Of a stretch of DNA of 64,000 nucleotides, positions 12,518-21,769 are shown piece by piece. Under the pieces are notes generated by a model. It was not told the DNA's origin. It saw nothing but the letters and a program-made list of their open reading frames with translations, and made no database searches. Origin of the DNA: Bimuria novae-zelandiae CBS 107.79 (Eukaryota; Ascomycota; Dothideomycetes; Pleosporales; Didymosphaeriaceae). The position numbers were made by a program, and so were the translations under genes. The stretch is from positions 921,970-985,969 of the forward strand of contig ML976674.1 in the NCBI GenBank assembly GCA_010015655.1, given 5' to 3'. Position 1 is the stretch's first letter; every line of letters begins with the position of its first letter.

Positions 12518-14167
12518 ATGGCCGTCGAAAAGGAGGTGACTGAGGTGCCCGACTCGGAAGAGGAGCCACTGACCTCGTCGCCCAAGATGGTCCCCCACGG
12601 CATTCTTGAACAGCTCGATGGAGCAGCGCAAGAGCCGTCACTGGACACGTCGCCGAGAACAGATGGCTCTCTCGATGAGTCGCAAATCAGCGATGCGAAG
12701 GAAGTCATGGACCATTGCTTGCGCGGCGGTCAGCACCAAGTCACGTCAAGCGACCTCGATCCATCCGAAACAAATGCACAGGCTAACCCACAAGCCCACA
12801 CGCTTGAGGAGTACACCAATGATCACAGATCTGCTCTCGAAAATACCTCTTCATCTACTGATATCTGCAACTCATCTAGCAAGCAATCAAATGTGCCCAG
12901 TGGTCCAGTCTCTCAGCCGGGCGCGAACAGCGAACAGGGCCAGCCGGCAGATCCGACTGGTGGGTATGATGAGATGAGGTTCACTGCAGCAATTGAGGAA
13001 GGTGCGATCGATGGAGCTTTCCAGACGATAGCGGACATAGCACCACTGGGCGCACCGGCCGAGACTGAGGGCCTGCCAGATTTGTTGCATTTGGATGAAG
13101 CTGCTTGTGTGCAGCAGGATCAAGAGAAGTTGTGCGTGCATCCAGAACAAGCGCCCGAGGAATCCGAGCAAAGTTCCAGGGTCGGGAAAGAGAGTCAGGA
13201 GAACAGTACGCACACTCTCAGCCGAGATCGCGGCTCGTCATGTCCACCTGAACTCGCCCCAGGAGGACCATCGTGCTCTGCGGCGAAGTATGCTTGCGCA
13301 AGATCTGTCACCACAGATGGTACATCGCAGGCTAGACAGAGGGACAGTATCGAATCGTCAATGTCGTCTGCCGGAGAGCTGAAGGATCTAATAGGCGATG
13401 TTGTCATTGCGGAAAATTCTAAGGCGGATGTGACTGGTGAGCTTGCATGCTCAACATCGAATGTTGAACGCCAGATGGCTGGAAGCCAAACAACACCGGA
13501 CCAAGACTATCTTCGCATCGATGTAGACGCATCTTCGACGCCAGATCATAGTGGCACTGCAAGTGCTGAAGCCATGGACCAGCCAGCAGCACTTCCAGTG
13601 ACCGACATGCCGTCGCTTGAGAATGTGAACACTACTAGCCGGGATGGTGTTGAAGCGCTACATAATACCAGCATGTATGCAAAAGTTCTGACCGGAGAAG
13701 AGACTATTTCCGTGAAAGGGCAACCCGACTCGTCTGCAACAAATACCGCGACTTGTCCGGAGCCATCGCAAGATGCACGATCCTTTGCACACGCTCCGTC
13801 ATCAGCAACGTCAACCCATGAGGATACGCAACCTGCTCCAGCGAAGAGCGCTCAAGAAATCACCCTTGCTGAATTGAAAGCTCAGCGCGCTAGTCTCATC
13901 GCATCCCTTGCTGCCTTGCCTAGCATTCGGGGGCTTATCGCACAGTCTAAAGACTCGTGTGCGACTTCTCAACCAACAAACACAAAGCCCACAGAGAGCG
14001 AGATTCTAGCGGCAGCGCACAAGCTTAATAAAAAGCACATCAAGCTATTGCACGAGTACAACGAGATGAAGGATGTCGGTCAAGGCTTGATGGGTCTTAT
14101 TGCAGACCAGCGAGGTGTTCGGATCGTGGAGGTGCAAGACGAGTTCGGCATTGATACACAAGACTAA
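12518..14167 (+). CDS. swi5: Swi5-family recombination mediator with long N-terminal extension
   Basis: A single-exon frame of 549 aa. The last 110 residues form a Swi5/Sae3 domain: a coiled-coil start 'ITLAELKAQRASLIASLAAL' followed by the diagnostic 'LLHEYNEMKDVGQGLMGLIA' and 'RGVRIVEVQDEFGI'. In yeasts and mammals Swi5 (with Sfr1) stabilises Rad51/Dmc1 filaments in homologous recombination; the yeast protein is under 100 residues. Here about 430 acidic, Ser/Thr/Gln-rich, apparently disordered residues precede the domain, as is common in filamentous ascomycetes. The ATG at 12518 follows a stop-containing leader. A break in the extension would not be visible from domain matching, but the frame is open throughout. 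Confidence 0.9.
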   Translation: MAVEKEVTEVPDSEEEPLTSSPKMVPHGILEQLDGAAQEPSLDTSPRTDGSLDESQISDAKEVMDHCLRGGQHQVTSSDLDPSETNAQANPQAHTLEEYTNDHRSALENTSSSTDICNSSSKQSNVPSGPVSQPGANSEQGQPADPTGGYDEMRFTAAIEEGAIDGAFQTIADIAPLGAPAETEGLPDLLHLDEAACVQQDQEKLCVHPEQAPEESEQSSRVGKESQENSTHTLSRDRGSSCPPELAPGGPSCSAAKYACARSVTTDGTSQARQRDSIESSMSSAGELKDLIGDVVIAENSKADVTGELACSTSNVERQMAGSQTTPDQDYLRIDVDASSTPDHSGTASAEAMDQPAALPVTDMPSLENVNTTSRDGVEALHNTSMYAKVLTGEETISVKGQPDSSATNTATCPEPSQDARSFAHAPSSATSTHEDTQPAPAKSAQEITLAELKAQRASLIASLAALPSIRGLIAQSKDSCATSQPTNTKPTESEILAAAHKLNKKHIKLLHEYNEMKDVGQGLMGLIADQRGVRIVEVQDEFGIDTQD

Positions 14168-15492
14168 TGGCAGTGGTGTTTCGGTGTTTCTATGGCGTCA
14201 TCAGTTTCCCCATTTACCAGGATAAGATACCCAAGGGTTCGGCGTTGTTTGGTCTCTGATTCACTGTCAACACATTTCTTATATACATCCCTCGGTAGCT
14301 CGTTTCCATTTTACTGGAGATGAGTCGTCTCATAATCCAAAGCTCCCCAAGGCCGCATGAAGAAGCTGCTCGTCAAGCTCCGTCTATCATGCCGAGACCA
14401 GCAGGTCACGTAGCACGATAACAGCCTAACCCTGCAGTGAAGAGGAATGTAACCAAGCATCTCGTCTATCACGCATTATCGACACGACCTATGTGGATCG
14501 GCGTGTATCAGCATGATGTTATATAGTGCACAGCTTCTAATGGACATACTTTGGCAGTTCTACGGACCTGCATTGTCCTTGGCATTTCTACCTATACGCC
14601 CACAGCAGCGGATCTAATCACAGTTGGGCTCCGCGCCGTCCCGCAAACTCCACAAATAGGCTCGGGCTGCGCCAGAACGAGAGTGCTTCCTCCCACGTCT
14701 AGGCGAATGGTTAGCGATCGTACAAATTGCCGATCCTCCGAGGAACCTCATCCCTACTGTGTTGCACGAAGAGTATCGTACTCAACGTGAAAACGTTGTC
14801 GCCGAGCTTTCTTTGCACTATGCCGTAACACACAAAGCGGCGATGGGCATTCAACTCCCGCACGCACTTCACATCAAACTGTATCCATACCAAAGCAAGG
14901 CATTTACTTTGATATGAGATCTGCTCTTTTGCGATCATGCTGTTGCTCCATGAAATCGAGACATGGTGATCGGTTCTTGGTAACTGTGTTCCGCCTTCGT
15001 GAGACGCAACGTGCCTCACCATCAACATTTCTCGTGACATCAGCCGCAATCGCTATTTGCATAAAGATCGCCAATGAACATGTTTGCTCCAAACGGGCCA
15101 GGTCCAAAGAACTCTGGGCATATTTTAGGTATTACCGGGGGTTCACTCGGCATAATTTTGGGATGGTGAAGCGCGAGAGCGTAGCGCTCTATCTATGCCA
15201 TGTACGTCATTCAGACCAACAGCACAACCGTACCACTCCGAGACTAATGCTTCGTTACGAACAATTGGTAGGAGTTTGAAAAGTTGCGGGGTTGCCAAAC
15301 TCAGCATTAGTTCACGGCAAGGTCTACCGTGTGATTCGCTCCCTGGAAACTCAACATCCAAGTTTCAACACCATCTTTACTGACCACGATCCTCTCGACC
15401 CGATGAACTTAAGACCAGAAGCAATGATATCATACGCCTCACCTATATGGAAGACCTGGACGACCTAGTCAACGAGAGAGATAAGCATGAAG
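14168..15492. other. 1.3 kb gene-poor gap
   Basis: Overlapping short frames occur on both strands (14551-14790 plus, 14711-15049 minus, 14914-15279 plus), but none has splice support, codon bias or a family motif. No repeat boundary was recognised. Confidence 0.4.
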
Positions 15493-15498
15493 TATAAA
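15493..15498 (+). promoter_or_regulatory. TATA box of the glycine-rich secreted protein gene
   Basis: TATAAA lies 147 bp upstream of the ATG at 15645. The sequence between it and the start is pyrimidine-rich, as in highly expressed fungal genes. Confidence 0.45.
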
Positions 15499-15644
15499 AC
15501 AGTGAAGAGAACGCTGAAATACAGTCCCCCACACGGCCACGTTCCAGCTCTACCAACACCAGAAATCAACACTTTCCCCAGTTCTATCAGCTCTTCTTCG
15601 TTTCAGCACCTCCGCAACCGCTTCACTATTGCGCGATCATCAAC

Positions 15645-16179
15645 ATGCAATTGACCACCATCATCACCGTTTTGGCGATCTCCGCCTTTACCCTCGCCGG
15701 ACCTGTGGACGTCCCTGCTGCGGAATACGGCCACATGGAGTCTGCAAACCTCGTAGCTCGCGTGGCGCTCCTCGAGAACCAACTTCACTCCATGATGGAG
15801 AAACAGAAACGCTCGCTGTCTGGCCGAGGTGATGGATATGGAGCTGGTGATGGTGGTGATGGTGGAGGCGGAGCTGGCGGTGGAGCTGGCGGTGGAGCTG
15901 GCGGCGGTGCTGGTGGCGGTAAGTCACTGTCTTTTCTCCCCCGCCCCAAACTTCCCCCACAACGAAAATTATCACTAAATTTTGAAACCAGGCGGCGGCT
16001 TTAGTTCGATTTGCATCGGCGGTGGAGGAGGTGGCTTAGGTGGCGGCGAAGGAGGAGGTTCCGGGTGGGGAAACTTCTTCGCTCTGGATGATGCTGGCAA
16101 CAAGGTCACGTTTGATCCCGCTGTGCAGGGGGTGGTGCCAAGCCCTACTGACCCTGCCGCGAAGCCGAAGAAAGAGTGA
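15645..16179 (+). CDS. small secreted glycine-rich protein (candidate effector or wall protein)
   Basis: A protein of 153 aa from two exons (15645-15918, 15992-16179) with a 73-bp GTAAGT..CAG intron that interrupts a glycine tract in phase 1. It starts with a clear signal peptide (MQLTTIITVLAISAFTLAGP, likely cut after residue 18-19). A short heptad-like stretch (LVARVALLENQLHSMMEKQK) follows, then GDGYGAGDGGDGGGG and four GGGA units, a second Gly block after the splice, and a tail FALDDAGNKVTFDPA..KPKKE. A single Cys remains in the mature part. It resembles fungal glycine-rich secreted or wall-associated proteins; function unknown. The TATA box, signal peptide and splice sites make a real gene likely. 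Confidence 0.75.
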
Positions 16180-16424
16180 TTCTCGGTCATGCATGAGAGA
16201 CGGTGAAGATACGCATACGGATCTGTACGATATTACAGTTGAGCGTTCCATTTTGACGATCCATTTATGAATGCATGAGTTACCTATTTTGAACCTACAT
16301 CTTCTCATGGTTATTGTACACTGGGTGATGATTGACCGGTCTGTCGAGTAAACTAAATGCGATGCTCTCAGATTCTACCGGATCGCAATCGAAAAGGTTA
16401 CAGGTCAATCAAGCGTGTTGAACA

Positions 16425-17440
16425 TCATTCCGCTAAAGTGATATACCTTGCCCACCCACCTTCAGCTTCAAAAATGTTTTCGACCTCGCTACATACTCTC
16501 AGAAGGTATTGATCGCGATATCGCCCCGCTATGACGCTCAAACCAATCGGCATTCCATTCTCACCTTTGAAGCCTGGAACATTGACGACGGGCATGTGCA
16601 TCGCCGTTCACAGACCGCAAAATGCTGCATTACCCGTGCTCTCTAGCCCCACCGGTGCTTCATCGAGCACGCTCGGGCCAATAAATCGCAGCGTATTTGG
16701 AAGCCAGTGCATCGAGCTTTGGTCGCATGGCTGCCAGTCCATCGAACGCCTTCAACTGGTCTTGTCGTGTGTGTTTGTCATTGTTCTCGGCATGACCGAG
16801 CAAAGATTGGTGCATCTTGTCCTTTGACTGACAGTAGTCAGGGAGGAAGGCCACGCGACCATCACCTGACAGGACTTGCAGGTGGTACTTGTAAATCGAC
16901 CGGAACTCGTCAGGGAGCGTGATCTCTTCAATCTCCGCACCGTGGGCTCGCAGCAGCTCAGCCCCTTTTTTGAGAGCGGCCACTGTTCCTGGGCCGGGCT
17001 CGGGCCATTCGGGCGTAGGGAGGGCCAGGAGCGCGAACTTCGCACCCTTCACTGTGAATGACTCCACTGGTTCGTCATCGACAAGTTGAAATGCGTCTAG
17101 AAACAACTTCAAATCCTCGACGCTCCGCGAGTAGAGCCCCAGGGTGTCGAAGATGAGAGAATACAGCTTCTGGCCTTCCCGCGATATCGAGTTCCAAGTT
17201 TGCTTCATCGCGTATATGCCATTGAACGAGCCTGGCCGAATCGTACTCCCCACCGTCTGTGTGGCCAGACCAATGGGGACCTGCATGTCACCAACTGCTG
17301 CTCCAGACCCTGATGAAGAACCGCCTGGTGTTCTTGTAGGGTCATAGGCGTTAGTCGTTTTAGTACCCTTGTGTCAAGGGCCTACCACTATAGCTGCGAA
17401 TTCGGTGGTCGTAGTCTTTCCTGTCATATACAGCGGGGTG
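16425..17440 (-). pseudogene. amidase-signature hydrolase, 5'-truncated and broken
   Basis: An amidase signature family enzyme (Ser-cisSer-Lys triad). The minus-strand reading gives 'MTGKTTTTEFAAIVVGP', then 'TRTPGGSSSGSGAAVGD' (the Gly/Ser signature with both catalytic serines) and 'IRPGSFNGIYAMK', and 'DTLGLYSRSVEDLKLFLDAF'. Towards the end come 'SVLDEAPVGLESTGNAAFCGL', 'TAMHMPVVNVPGFKG', 'GMPIGLSVIAGRY' and a normal stop at 16425. Defects are a TGA at 17374-17376, a frameshift near 16675, and a TGA at 16608-16610 where the family has Trp. The first 150 or so residues, including the catalytic Lys region, are missing: homology ends at about 17440, where AT-rich sequence begins. A transposon or rearrangement breakpoint is the likely cause. 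I did not find the missing 5' part on the far side of the island. Confidence 0.85.
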
Positions 17441-17880
17441 ACAAAAAAAACAAATCTTTTTATGTACCTTTTTAAAATAGTTATAACTTAGCCACTAGTA
17501 CGTTTTAGGTTAAATAAAATATATTATTTAAAAGGAAAAGTTTTTAGTTCTAGATTTATGGTTTTAGTCTGTGATTATTTAGGAGGACTAAAAGACAAAG
17601 ATTTAGTAAACTTTAGAATTTTTTTTAATAAAAGTTTACCTATTTATAACTTTTCAATTAGGGTATAAAACTCTACTAAAATTGCACTAGTTAAAATGGG
17701 CCTAAAGTTAATTAGTAATCTCTATTTTTTAGGTTAGTTTATAATCTTAGTAATAAGTCATTAATAAGTTAAAAAAAATCTGCTTACATAAGATATAATT
17801 ATATAATAACTTTTTAGTATTATAGTATAAATTAATTTCTTGTTATACATTGTCTCCTTTACCTTTATTTTTTTAAATTT
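17441..17880. other. left margin of AT-rich, RIP-mutated island
   Basis: The base composition changes abruptly to strongly AT-rich with TpA excess. No element end or protein remnant is readable. Confidence 0.5.
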
Positions 17881-18700
17881 CTTATAAAATGGATTCCTAT
17901 CTTTCTAAATTTAAACAAGACGTTTAATATCTTTTAAAGGTTAAAATTTTTACTCTTACTATTTCTACTATCCTTAAAAAGCCTAAACCTAGTATTTATA
18001 ATACTATTTACGGTATTTAAAAAATTACAAAATGATAATAAAAAGGCTAAAAAAGAGAGACTAACAAAGACCATTTTAAGAAACTTAAGAGTTATTAATA
18101 GGGACTAAGAAAGTAGTCCTATAAAATAAATAAAAGGCTATTACACAAAATTAGCCTTAATCTGTCTACTAGAGGTCTTTAGAAACTTTTAAAGTAGGAG
18201 GGGTATAAGATAATGACCTTTATACAAAAACGCCTTTTATTAATAAAAAAGCCAAATGTAAGTTGAATTTTCCCAAGACTTAATAAAATAATATTTTCTA
18301 ATAAGTCACCAATCGAAAGAGGTCACGGAGCTAGGACAGAATACTACAGAATAAGGAAAAACTCTAAAGTAATATCAAAAATTATAAATACCTACAATAA
18401 AAGTTAGCCTTTTAGGATTCTAAATAATAAATATTATATAGAAAGATTCTATAACCCTTTTTATGATTTTAGTTATTTAATAATTGTAATACTCACTTAG
18501 TTGTAGTCCGCAATACTATTGTTTAAGTTTAAAAATTAATTTAGATAAGGGGGAGATCTAAATTAGTTATTACTAAAATGCCTAAAGTAATATCTAGTTT
18601 TACTAATAAGGAATATATTAACATGAATTTAAATTCCATTATTAAGCCTTTAATAAAAAGGAATAAGATAGAATTCTTTTATTTTTTTACTTTTGGTATT
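17881..18700 (+). pseudogene. Tc1/mariner-like transposase relic
   Basis: The plus-strand frames contain many stops but keep fragments that follow a Tc1-type transposase: an N-terminal Met-led helix-turn-helix-like stretch, 'LSTRGL' and 'LLK.EGYKI', then 'RLLLIKK' and an 'IFSNKSPIE' block positioned like the second catalytic Asp region (VIFSDES). Stops fall mainly where Gln or Trp would be expected. I see no terminal repeats. The assignment is tentative because mutation is heavy. Confidence 0.4.
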
Positions 18701-18722
18701 TTATTAATATATTATTATGTAT

Positions 18723-19161
18723 TAGGCTGGTAAATGGGTTACTTCACAAGGGCCACAGTTGGGTCTGACTAAGCAGAACACTAAAATTTTAAAATTTAAA
18801 CACTCTATAACATTTTATATATAAGGACTATACTTATTACAACTTATTACAAGGTATATATATGTATATAAGTTATATAACTATAAAAAAAGTCGATACT
18901 TTATATTTATTTTGAGAGAAACTACCTTGTAAGTAGTATTTTAAGTCTTTTTTTAGGATGCACGACTTAATATACTATATAATTCTCTAATAATTAAAAT
19001 ATATTACCATTAATATATATATATATATATATTATATTAAGATTGCCTAAGTATAGCTCCCCTACTTATAAAGTTATAGAGAGTTTAAGTTCTAAAATTT
19101 TGGTGTTCCGCTTAGTCAGACCCAACTGTGGCCCTTGCGGCCCAACCCATTTACCAGCCCA
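18723..19161 (+). mobile_element. hAT-like MITE, copy 1 (non-autonomous)
   Basis: A 439-bp element with long terminal inverted repeats. The left end reads TAGGCTGGTAAATGGGTT, then a block containing CACAGTTGGGTCTGACTAAG; the right end is the complement (19095-19161). It is flanked by 8-bp sequences TTATGTAT and CTATATAT, which differ only by two C/T and G/A transitions. That fits an 8-bp target duplication hit by RIP. There is no coding capacity. The TAG..CTA-type ends and 8-bp duplication point to the hAT superfamily. A second copy is at 20584-20722 plus 43649-43927. Confidence 0.8.
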
Positions 19162-20048
19162 CTATATATTACTTATTTATATAACTTTATATAACAGTTT
19201 AAGCTAATGCCTATATTATAGGCTAGAAATTTTAATAAGATAACGCTCCTCCCTATAAACTTCCTAATATTTTAAGGTAGTTTATAAGAAATAACGCTAA
19301 ACTTTATCCTTATTCTCCCTATTCAGCTAATATAGCACTAATTAAAAAAGTCTAATTAGTACTAAAAGATAACCTAAATAGAAACCCTATACCCCCTTTA
19401 GGTTTTAGTAATAACAAAAAGAGTATAGACCTTTTTATTAAGGCTATACATGAAACTTAGTGGAAAATACTATAAAAGGTACTAAATAATTATATACTAT
19501 TACTACTTTGACATTAAGAGGCCTTAAAAAGGGCTAAAAGGTGGTATACTAAGTACTAGTGTAATATAAATACTAGTTAATATTTAAATTAATATGTTTT
19601 TCTTTATCTCTTTTTAACTTATTTATAAAACTCTCTATAAATATAAACTTTGTGAGCAAGCCTATATCCCAATTCGGAATATAAACTATAAAATCGCTAA
19701 AGTAGTGTATATATAACAATTTAATAATTTCATACCTTTAAAAGAAGAGTATAAGGCTTTAAAGTTAATATAAAGATATAGCCTTATTTTACTAAGCTAA
19801 TACGTTTTTGTAGTGCTTACTAAGTATACAGTAGATCTATAGCTATAATTTCCTTGCCCTTTTCTATAATTCTATATTTTATTCTTAACTATAACCCTAC
19901 TATTGGCTATAATATTATAGTTTCAAAAAGGTACTATAAATATTTTTTTGTTATCCCACTGTATTTTTAATAGGTACAACACTAGTATTACTAAAAGCCA
20001 TAAAAGAAGGAAGGGTCCCTATAGTACTTATATTAAGAGTGTTTGAGA
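19162..20048. other. AT-rich relic sequence, unassigned
   Basis: Heavily RIP-mutated. It probably belongs to an old transposon that includes the pogo relic continuing at 20442, but no domain can be read with confidence. Confidence 0.3.
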
Positions 20049-20441
20049 TATTAAGCCCTTTAGGATAGCTGGTTCTAAAGGAGGCTAGGGTTAGTTCTTA
20101 AGTAATAGTATTATAAGGTAGAAAAGAAATCTTTACAGCTTATATGTATTAATAGAGCGTTAGTATTAAAAGTAATATATATAATAATTAAATTAATAAG
20201 AGCCTAAGTTAAATATAAACATAGATGCCTATCTTTGCGATTATATATACTTGGCCTGCTTGAAATACTCGAGGCGAGCATAGCGAATAAGTGTAGTAGC
20301 CTTATACTCCTGCTTAATCTACTCGAGTCGAGCTTGTCGAGCAGTCACGTGACTCTTCTATACTGTGCCACCATTGGTTACCATACGACCCGTAGGCGTC
20401 CTGGGGCCTGGCTGTATAATACTAATTACAGATCCTAACCA
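20049..20441. repeat. solo LTR related to the Gypsy-2 LTR family
   Basis: It shares scattered blocks with the LTRs at 34383-34859 and 42372-42827: the start TATTAAG.CC (TGTTAAG after G-to-A change), 'AATTAAATTAATAAGAGCCT', the GAGCAGTCACGTGAC block, and the end CAGATCCTAAC. It contains the same short sub-repeats built on CTCGAG..GAGC. No internal retrotransposon coding follows. I could not match a target duplication. Confidence 0.6.
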
Positions 20442-20583
20442 AAATAGAGGCTTAATTAATATTAATTTATAATAAAAGTTAAAGGTATTAGAGCTTATTG
20501 CCTGCTTCTATTATTATAGCGCTTAATTAGCTAAAAAAGGGCGCTAAGGTAATAGCGTACGAAGCTACGCTTATGCGTGAGCG
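20442..20583 (+). pseudogene. pogo/Fot1-like transposase relic (pogo-4), left piece
   Basis: The frame reads ..ALN*LAKKGAKVIAYEATLMRER, which is the region before the C-terminal zinc knuckle of Fot1/pogo transposases. It stops at the hAT MITE insertion and resumes in phase at 43936 with 'IARLEKVDEAATTRRRRKRK'. The 8-bp duplication CGTGAGCG (20576-20583 and 43928-43935) lies exactly at the break, so removing the 23-kb insert restores one reading frame. Confidence 0.8.
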
Positions 20584-20799
20584 TAGACTTTGTAAAAAGG
20601 TTGGGTCGCAAGTACCACAGTTGGGTCTAACTAAGCAGAACACCAGAATTCTAAACTTTAAACACTTTATAAATTAATTAATATAGGAGCTATTCTTATG
20701 CAATTTTAATATAAGTTATATAACGTACATGCATAGCGAGTGGCCGGACATAGCGAGTGGCTAAAAATGCCAAGACCCTATTAAAACGTTCTATTAGCT

Positions 20800-21271
20800 A
20801 TAGTATAACGCAATATCTTAACAACGTAATAAACTATTTAAATTTAAAAAAAGCCTAATTAGAGCTTATATTTTAAGCTATTAAAGAAAACGCGCTACTT
20901 TTAATTTCACGAGTTATAATAGTTTATAGCGTTATTAAAAAAAACACTATAATAAAGACCCGCTAGAACTGCCTTTTAATATAATTATATACTTAACTTA
21001 ATATAATTTACTATAAGAGAGGAGTAGGTAATTATATAATATATACTTAACTTAAACACGCGAGGATTTCTGCCCTAGCTTACTATTAAAAAAATATAGC
21101 TAATTTTTTACTAACTGTATGCTATAATAAGCTAATTAGTTAAAAGTAGGTTTATTACTTTATTAAGCGCTAGTTAGAGCTCGAAGTTAAGTGTAATTAA
21201 AAGTATAATTATAAAAGAGCCCTCTGTAAGGATTCTAAGATTATATAAGGCTAGTTCTAGCTTATAAAGAA
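20800..21271 (+). pseudogene. pogo-3 transposase, N-terminal part (RIP-mutated)
   Basis: The translation with many TAA/TAG stops keeps the spacing of a Fot1 N-terminal CENP-B-type DNA-binding region, including 'RGFLP.LTIKKI.LIFY' (compare RGLPPTR.MI.NFA in intact relatives) and 'KSRFITLLSA'. It is interrupted at 21271 by Gypsy-3. Confidence 0.6.
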
Positions 21272-21769
21272 TGTTACGACTACAAGGACCAAAAGAAGGA
21301 AGCCAGGTAATTACGCCAAGGAAGTAATTGTTGACAGGACGACAGAAATAATAAAACACAAAGAGGCGCGGGGCAGCTTATGTCAGCAGTCACGTGATGA
21401 AGTCCCGTATAAAAGGAAGTCCCATGGGACTACCAGAGTCCCTGGGACTACGGAGTCTTGGCGGGACTACAAGGAGGAAACAGACTAGTATATAGTGTAA
21501 CGATTCTCCTATGTTATTTCTCTCCTTATAGTTAACTTACATATCTTCTGTGCGAGTACGTTCTCCTATACAGACTAATAGTTATCTTACTTTATTATAA
21601 GATTAGATTATCTAGCCGCGCTAAGTGTTGCATTAACTTATACTACTAAATAATCTATAAAGCACCACGATACCTTACCACCCTAACCTAGACTAGACTA
21701 AGGTGTGAGAGCCTTATAACACTTTAACTACCCTACAGTATAATAGCAGGACCTAGTTCGACCACCGCA

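Noticed and set aside
14168..15492. A gene in the gap upstream of the glycine-rich protein
   Set aside because: Only overlapping short frames occur, without splice signals that join them and without recognisable domains.
5779..17440. Secondary-metabolite gene cluster (P450, kinase, amidase; with the MFS and oxidoreductase further right)
   Set aside because: No backbone synthase is present. The P450 and amidase are pseudogenes, and the rest are separated by a 27-kb transposon island.
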